Assembly: GCA_036023115.1 (NCBI GenBank)
Contig: JAYKKT010000059.1
Span: forward strand, 8,195,001-8,259,000
Source: Brasenia schreberi
Lineage: Eukaryota; Streptophyta; Magnoliopsida; Nymphaeales; Cabombaceae
DNA length: 64,000 nucleotides
Reading direction: 5' to 3'
This document shows, in pieces, positions 56,941 to 64,000 of the stretch; the first letter of the stretch is position 1, and each line of letters begins with the position of its first letter. Below the pieces are notes generated by a model. The model ran no database searches. It was not told where the DNA came from and saw only the letters and a program-made list of their open reading frames with translations. A program made the position numbers and the translations under genes.

Positions 56941-58382
56941 TAGGATCAAAGGGCATACTCTTTATGAAATCCTCGAGTTCATCTGTACATCCATTTCCCA
57001 TAGTGCTCCACTCTGGGTATGATGCAGTATTCATCACCCATTGAAGCAAAAAACCATGTACCCAAGTCAACCAAACCATCTGAAATACATGCGACTAACA
57101 CACCAAGAAAAGTTACGTGGTCTGCATTCACCCCTTTCTGCTGCATGGACTCAAAGGGCTTTATAGCCTCTTCCATTATATGCGCACCCTGAGATGATAG
57201 AATTCCACAGGATGATATCAGGTGAATCTATTACCAGGAAAACCCTGAGAGCATAATCAATGCGTCGGCATTTTGAATACATGTCAACAAGTGCCCCCTT
57301 AATCACAGTATCAGTTTCAAGGTGATTCCCGATGGTGTGAGCATACATCTGCTTTCCAAACTCGAGAGAAAAGATATTGGAACATGCTGCTAGGACACTG
57401 CTGAATGTACATTCATTTGGCTGAGCTTCTTGTAACATCTCAACAAAAATTCGAAGAGCTTCCTCACTCTGTCCATTCTTTCCATTTGCATGACCTGATA
57501 TCAAGGAATTCCATATAATTCTATCACGAACAGCCATTTCAGAGAACCAAACATGCCCCCTTCCTAAGTTTCCACATTTCCAGTACACGTCAAGAATAGC
57601 ATTTCCCACGAAAAGATTCAAATGGAACCATGCCTATAAGAAAATGCATGGACTTGTTTGCCCATTTCAAGATCAGATAGCCCAGAACAAACATTAAGAA
57701 ACAATCCAAGAGTAATGTGGTTTACGTCAAAAGTACACTTCCGAAACCATGTGAAGAGATCCAGTGCCTCTTCCCAGTCCATGAGCTGAACATAACCTCC
57801 CAACATCGCGTTCCATGATACAACATTTCTGAGGCATTGCATCAAATAGGCACCTTGCCTCCTCGATTTGGCTGCATTTTGCATATCCTGATACAATTGT
57901 TGTCCATGAGATCAAATTCCTGGATGTGGCTTTGTCAAATAAAAGGCGTGCATCATCCAAAAGCGCACCTTTTGCATACAAATCAACAAGGGAGCTCATA
58001 ACAAACTCATCTAAATCAAGCCCAACTTTCACTGCAAGAGCATGAACCTGAAAGCCCTCCGTGACAGCCAAAATGCTCGAGCAAGCAGACAAAACATTAG
58101 CAAACGTGAAACTCAATGGCTCGAGTCCACCACTAATCATCTGAAAAAACAAACTCACAGCCCCCTCCTCCTTTCCTACTTCACAGTACCTCCTAATGAT
58201 AACATTCCATGACACCAAATTCGGCTCCAGAATCTCCTTGAACTTCTTCCAGCAGTCATCCATAACCCAACATTTCCCATATTACATCAGCAAGCGCACT
58301 TCCCAAAACAACATTTGATGTGAACCCAATTACAATCAACTGGCCGTGAACCTGCTTAGCAAGATTCAAAGCATCTAGAGAT

Positions 58383-61300
58383 CAGTGTTGTCTGACGCGT
58401 ATCGTATCGTGTATCGCTGGGCTCCACGATATGGGCGTATCGTATCGTATCATACTTTAATATTAAAATAATAAAAAAATAATTAAAAATTAATAAAAAA
58501 TAGTAAAAAATCGAAAAAAAATCAGGAAAAATCTGATAATTGCTTTAAATTCATATAATGTAAGTTTAGTACAGATTGAGCATTCAGCATTGAACAATTG
58601 CATCCAAATTTACATATTTTGAATCCAAAAAATAAAATACAGACATAGTTTACACTTTACAGTACACTACAGTTACATATAATGTTATATTTTACAAATT
58701 GTAATCAGGATCATCAACTAAATAATCTTCATCTTCTCCTTGTTGCAGATCCTCATCATCATCAGCCACGCCCACACCTTCTTCTTCAAAATCAAATTCT
58801 TCATCTCCATAATGTTGTTGCGCTCCTTCCAAATTAATCCAGGCAACGTCTTCTTCTGTTAGGAGGGCATTTTCTTCAGTGTCTTCCATAACCCAATCTT
58901 CTAATATATCAAAATTATCCAAACTTATTGGATCGAACTGACTTTCTTCTCTATTTACTTTTTTTAATTGCCTACGACACAAACAAAGATAAACAATTAG
59001 TAAGTAATATTAACAATTGAAAACTGAAGTTAAATAATATCGAATTGAAAATTTGAAAGTAATACAACATTACCTTTCACGAAGGCGCATGTTACAACGA
59101 ATATAAACCAAATCATTAAGCCTTTTGTGTTCCAACCTGTTGCGCTTTTTTGTATGGATGTGTTCAAAAACACTCTAATTTCTTTCACAACCTGTTGCAC
59201 TACAGGTTTGGCTTAAGACTCTAACTGCAAAATCTTTAAGGTTTGGACAATCACTTCCAAACTTGTTCCACCAAACATCTGTAAAAAAAATATAAACATT
59301 AGAGACATAATAATCCACAGTAATGTAAGATGCAACTTAAATATGAAAATAAACAATGTACCTGGACGCATCGTAGAGCGGTTGCGAATTGCAACAGGCA
59401 AACCCATCAAGTGAAGAGCATTATCATATATCTCCATCTCTCGATGTATCGCATCTACTATGCTCTCATCAGGGACTAATATGTCGATGCATTCAATGAT
59501 TCCTCGATTAACCTCACCATCCCTTTTGAAGGTTGCTAAGTACCTCAATGATGGGTTTAGATAGTAGGTTGCTGCATGAATAGACTGATGCAATTGTTTA
59601 TTCCATCTACTATCAATTATTTTCCACACGGGCACATAATCTCTTTTTTTTCCATTAAAGTTATTTCTGATCGCTTCTTTTGCCCTATCCATGGCTTCAT
59701 AAAGGTAACCCATAGATGGTTTCTCCTCGCTGTCAGCCAATCTCAAAACTTTCACTAAAGGACAAGTAATTTTCAATAATCTGATGCATGCATTCCAAAA
59801 TGAACTTCTAAAAACCGTTTCTACAATCTCATTTAACTTTCTGTTCCTTCTGTTTTGTGGCAACTCTACAAATTATTGCCACTCATCTGAGGAGAACATT
59901 CTCTTTAAAGCTTGCTTCTGTCTTACAATACTTTGTACAGATAAGAAGTTTGTTGCGAACCGAGTTGCAGCTGTGCGAAGAAGCTCTACACCTTCTGTGT
60001 ATCTCCTCATCATACACAAAACAAATGCATGGTTGTAAATGAATTTTGTAATATCTTGGCAACACTCAGTTGCTGCCTTTATTTCATCTATCTCACCAAT
60101 GTCCTCGAGGATGAGATCTAAACAATGGGCTGCACATGGTGTCCAGTAGAAAGTCCCATAAATATCAGCTAACTCCTTTCCAGCTGCTTTGTAGTTAGCT
60201 ACATTATCTGTAATCAATTGGACTACATTTTCTAGTCCAACCTCTTGTATAACCTTATCAAATTCTTCTCGTAGGATCTCTGCATTGTGCCTCTCCTCTG
60301 ACATATCTAGAGATCTCAAAAACATGAGTCCTTTAGGACAATATACAAAAAAGTTTAGCAATATCCTTCCTCGCCTATCGGTCCATCCATCTGCCATGAT
60401 AGTGCATCCTGTTTCCTTCAACGATTGTCTCAAAGTCGAACAGTATTGCTGCACTTCAATCACGGTCTGATCTAATATCTTCCCTCTCAACTTCTGATAA
60501 GAGAGCATCCTGTATCCTGGACCAATGTTAGCAATTGCATCTGCCATTGCTTGAAAATGAAAACTGTTTGCTGCATTAAATGGAATGCATGCATCATAAA
60601 ACCATCTGCCCACTGCAAGGTCTGCTTGATCGTACAGTTGTTCTGAAGCCATAGCAGCACGAATTCCTGACTGAGCACCAAGTGTAGTGGAAGGAGGAAA
60701 GAACGAATGTATGCTAGAAGAAGAAGCTCTTCCTCTACTCCTTCTTGAACTTCCTCTTCTGCCACCTCCAAAGTCTTCAGCTGCAACCCTCTTTCCTCTG
60801 CTAGGTGCTCGCGAACTGCTACTACCAATATCTGTTTTAGCATCTGAAGGCAAACTATCAGTGAATCCAACTCCAATGGCAGTAGCATCATCAGCTTCTT
60901 CACACATCTGGAAATCATCCTTTTGTTGTCTCTATACTCTCAATCATCTGCAAGCATTGCCATTTAATACCTTCTGGCACACTTCTAACTCTGCCTGTGC
61001 ATGGAGCAACTTCTTTCCTGGTTCCTGCTAGGTGGTGTTTCAACCTTGAAATTCCACCACTAACCACCTTTTCACAAAATAAACATCTGATTTTTAACCT
61101 TGAACCCTCAACTGGTATACTCCACTGCCATGCCGGATCATCAGACTTTGAATGAGAGTCTCTACCACCCCTTCCTGCCATCTCAATGGAGTACTTTAAT
61201 TCAAACAAAAACCTGAAAATAAAAGCACTTCGTAAATCCCCCAATCTTCAAATAACACTCAAATCGAGTGTCTCCCACTTCATGAATGCAATAAAAATCG

Positions 61301-61694
61301 TATACACACACTTAATAACTTCATATTTTGTCATTCAAAAAAAAAACCGAAATAACACAAAAAATAATAAATATAAAAGAAAAAAATAGAAAAAACATTA
61401 AAAATATACCTAAATCCGAGTTTGGAGGCTTGGACGGACACCGTAGGGCACGATTTTAGAGCTTTGAACACCAAGGAGGTGAAAACCGACTCTTAGGGAG
61501 CTTGAAGAACCCAAAAGGAGAGAGGAAACCCACGAAAAATCGTGGGTTTCTCTCGAGCCGGGACCCTTTATAAGGGTCCCAGGGCGTATCACACCGTATC
61601 GTGCGATACGGGCCGTATCGCACGATACGGTGCGATACGCCCGCATCTGCGATACGGGGCCCCGTATACGTATCGTGCGATACGAACAACACTG
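58383..61694 (-). mobile_element. hAT element, copy 3 (3312 bp), inside the PPR pseudogene
   Basis: The left end CAGTGTTGTC and right end GAACAACACTG (one base changed) are flanked by CTAGAGAT (58375-58382) and GTAGAGAT (61695-61702), an 8-bp duplication with one mismatch. It is in reverse orientation to copies 1 and 2. Removing the element and one repeat restores the PPR reading across the site. Confidence 0.94.
58692..61181 (-). pseudogene. hAT transposase, copy 3
   Basis: This is the least damaged copy. Both catalytic blocks read correctly (ADGWTDRRGR and ITDNVANY), and a 344-codon frame runs from 60907 to 59873. It is broken by a 7-base deletion after the BED finger (near 60935), a stop at 59875 in the segment after SSDEWQ, and a stop that replaces Trp in CERNW near 59180. 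The acidic C-terminal exon is open (58982-58692). It is the best template for judging what the ancestral protein looked like, but it is not functional. Confidence 0.9.
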
Positions 61695-62212
61695 GTAGAG
61701 ATGCACAGGCACCCAGAACACTTGCAAAGGTCACCTCGTTTGGGCTGATCCCATCAATCTTATTCATCCGAAGGAACAAATACAGAGAATCCTGAGGATG
61801 ACCCAGTTGCGAATAACCAGAAATGATGGCATTCCACGACCCTCTGTCCCGTATAGGCATTCCAACAAACAACTGGCGTGCATCTTCTACACATCCGCAT
61901 TTACAGTAAGCCTCAATAGCACGGTTCAGTAAAAACAATTTTGCAATTGTGAACAGATCGCTTACTAATGCAGAATTGGAGAAGAGAGATGTACGTCTCA
62001 GAGTCGACCGGATCATTAGAGGAACAGAGGATCGAAACAGTGGCGCCAAGGCGGCCAGAGTCTAGCGAGGCGAGAATGCTTTGCTTGGTGTTATGATGTG
62101 GTTTTGGGGATCTGGAAAAGGGTTTAGAGTGATGGGGCGTTCCGCGGAGGCCGGCGTGTTGCAGAAGACGGTTAAGGAGGGAGGCCGTGGCAGTTACCGT
62201 TACAACCATCAA

Positions 62213-62365
62213 AAGGCAAGGCGGTGGTTAGGACCCGGTTCCTATACTGTACCAAGGCTACGGGTCAATGGGTCGCCCATATGAGTCTAGGACTATAGTA
62301 CCAGTACGCGACCTGATACGAATCAAACAAGCCCTAAGGTAAGAACCGTTTTCAAGTAGTGTTCC
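62213..62365. other. Upstream flank of the PPR pseudogene
   Basis: No feature recognised. Confidence 0.4.
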
Positions 62366-62735
62366 ATCTATTACGTATTAATCAACATTCGATTGATTGG
62401 TTCAAGGTTAAGGTTATCAACAAACAAGATTTGTCCAAGTCACTTTTTTCTTTGTGAGTATCGGGAATACCCCCATTCATAGGTCCGAGATCCACATCTA
62501 TGAATTGAAAGGTCTGAATGATCAGCTCTGCAATCAGTTGTTAGAATCAATAAGACTTAGTCGTTCTTTTGATAAAATTGAAACAAATGCGTATTGGATG
62601 ATCATGATACTTCCCAAAGATCGAAATTCTTGATCAATGGTTGAACAATATCAGTCTTTTTGTTCAATAAGATACCAAAGTGGATGATTGACTCACTCCA
62701 TACTAGGAATAATCGCACGAAATTCTTATACGTTT
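62366..62735 (+). pseudogene. ycf2: Nuclear plastid DNA insertion: fragment of ycf2
   Basis: The reading [16 protein letters not shown] start gives [19 protein letters not shown], then [20 protein letters not shown], then [12 protein letters not shown], and after a frame change the WMIDS-like segment near 62680. These are recognisable stretches of the plastid Ycf2 protein, a large plastid factor. The copy lacks a block after the first segment and has frameshifts and substitutions, so it is an old transfer (NUPT). No neighbouring plastid gene is seen on either side. Confidence 0.8.
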
Positions 62736-64000
62736 GCTTCTATGTTTTTACATTGCCATTGCCATTTTGTAATATAAACTTGGAAGTTGGAGTAGATATG
62801 ATCATATGATATACAACTTTATGAAGGGATCCATATGTTACTTTCATATTATTCAAATTATCAGGAAAGCTCCAAGATAAGAAAAAAAGAAAAGATTTTA
62901 ACTATGTTTGAAAACGAAATCACCATATTAGAATATGATAGCTTAAGAAGGCTTCCGTATTCCTATTGTTGGCACTAAAATACCGAAGTGGGAATACATT
63001 ATGGACATGCATGCTAGGAGGAATGCTTGTCATAATTTCTTTATTTCGCACTTGTTAGATGCCCAAACTTAACATGACAAAACCTTCCATAATTTCACTC
63101 AGAAAAGATCTCCCAAAACACATAGATCCTCCCTCCTTGGGTATATATCGATTTCCCGATGCTTAAGGTAGACATTGGCTGGTTTGGAAACGACTTGACG
63201 ATTTTAACCGAAAATGAATTGAGCTGAAAATCAAATAGAACCGATGAAACCAGACTTAGAACCAGGCTCAGAATCAAGGGCCACTCACATTTTGTGGAAT
63301 TGGACCCGACCCGAAAGTAACGATGGTTTCAAATGGTATTCTTTTAAATGCTTGCCTTTAAAATTTTATTTTTTAATGTTTTTACCAATTTGAGATGATT
63401 TGGATCTCAAATTGTCAAAGTTCTGAAACCGTAATCAAAACCGGCCAAGGCCAATTCGATTACAATTTCAGATTATGAGATAACCATAACTGGTCATATC
63501 TACCTTACGGGTTTCTTTCTTTACTTGTAGACTATCACTAAGTTGGTGACCCTTTCTGAGAGTTCCCACGTTCACTCAAAGCCGTTTCTTAGCAATCACT
63601 TGGGCTGGGTTTCTCACCTCACTTCACCTGCTATTGTTTTAAAAACCTCCTCACTTGTATTGGGATTTTAACCGGCACTTGGTCCATGATAAATTAAATA
63701 AGACTTCGTCGATGTCCTAGTTTTTTATTTTTAATTTTAGTTGAGAAATCAATCTAAAAACAATCAAAACAAACTAAAAAATAGAAAAATAAATTAAATC
63801 AATAGCATAAATCGATAAATTTCTCTTTAAATAGACCATTTTATCACATTTTCTTCGTTTTTCGTTCTTTTGATTCTTCCTCCTGATGAAAGATCAATAG
63901 GAGAGATGGGGGTTGGGCATGTCTCTCCAAAGAGAGAGATGTGGATGAGGCGTTGGGAGAGACACATGTTAAACACGTCTCTTTCGTTGAGATGCTCAAG
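62736..64000. other. No gene seen
   Basis: AT-rich sequence with a GGAAC/GGTTC-rich block near 63170-63490 and repeats of AGAGACACATG-like motifs near 63900-64000. ORFs are short. Confidence 0.4.

Larger units (their letters stand above)
56940..62212 (-). pseudogene. PLS-type PPR protein gene, broken and split by a hAT
   Basis: The minus strand starts MMVVTVTATASLLNRLL at 62212, a hydroxylated, Arg-containing N-terminus compatible with organelle targeting. It continues through PPR motifs such as AYCKCGCVEDARQLF, GSWNAIISGYSQLG and TFASVLGACASL. The hAT at 58383-61694 then interrupts it. After the element the frame resumes with LAKQVHGQLIVIGF and continues through several more PPR motifs (VSWNVIIRRYCEVG, ALVDMYSKC, LWNSIISG) to 56940, where a decayed LINE replaces the C-terminal E/DYW region. 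Apart from the hAT there are frameshifts near 61960, 58270, 57810, 57620 and 57170. One is a single extra base in the GTAATATGGG segment. PPR proteins of this type bind organellar RNA. This copy is dead. Confidence 0.88.

Overview
This window is nuclear DNA of a flowering plant. The evidence is plant-type intron-rich genes (an F-box/LRR gene of the SKP2A type, an ACT-domain-repeat gene and a PPR gene), Ty1-copia elements primed by initiator tRNA-Met, RTE-type LINEs ending in (TTG)n, hAT elements with 8-bp target duplications, tRNA-like SINEs, long TA and GA microsatellites, and a nuclear copy of plastid ycf2. The species cannot be fixed from sequence alone. Most of the 64 kb is transposon or transposon debris, and the two intact host genes carry very long introns.

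Layout. 1-12134: a Ty1-copia element whose left LTR is cut by the window edge. It carries a minus-strand RTE LINE (about 465-7062), which itself carries a hAT element (2479-5821). A second, 5'-truncated RTE (10084-10656) sits in the copia RT region. 12135-12807: another RTE fragment. 12808-18727: an old degenerate hAT on the minus strand, with a younger hAT (15281-18597) nested in its terminal region. 18728-22375: sparse sequence with two 208-bp RTE-derived short elements in opposite orientation and the last two exons of an unassigned plant gene (21098-21518). 22376-29657: a complete SKP2A-like F-box/LRR gene on the minus strand, with a 5.96-kb first intron that hosts a short hAT derivative and a short RTE element. 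An RTE fragment abuts its start codon. 29658-33091: upstream DNA with a tandem promoter-like duplication and a cluster of tRNA-like SINEs. 33092-43135: a complete seven-exon ACT-domain-repeat (ACR-type) gene on the minus strand, with TA microsatellites and a minisatellite that duplicates one of its own splice acceptors. A leader intron probably runs to about 46-47 kb. 48625-51880: a decayed minus-strand copia. 52298-52711: a 90-bp tandem repeat. 56185-56940: a decayed RTE. 56940-62212: a PPR pseudogene split by a third full-length hAT (58383-61694). 62366-62735: a ycf2-derived plastid insertion.

The three full-length hAT copies and the 1.2-kb derivative form one family with CAGTGTTGTC termini, dense GTATCG/CGATAC subterminal arrays, a BED zinc finger, a DUF659/hAT transposase and an acidic C-terminus. 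Every coding copy is broken. Two copies share the same premature stop, which suggests mobilisation in trans. No new defence or metabolic system is visible. The most unusual signals are the splice-acceptor minisatellite in the ACR-type gene, the RTE insertion that offers a new start codon and uORF to the SKP2A-like gene, and the short RTE family built from fused LINE termini.
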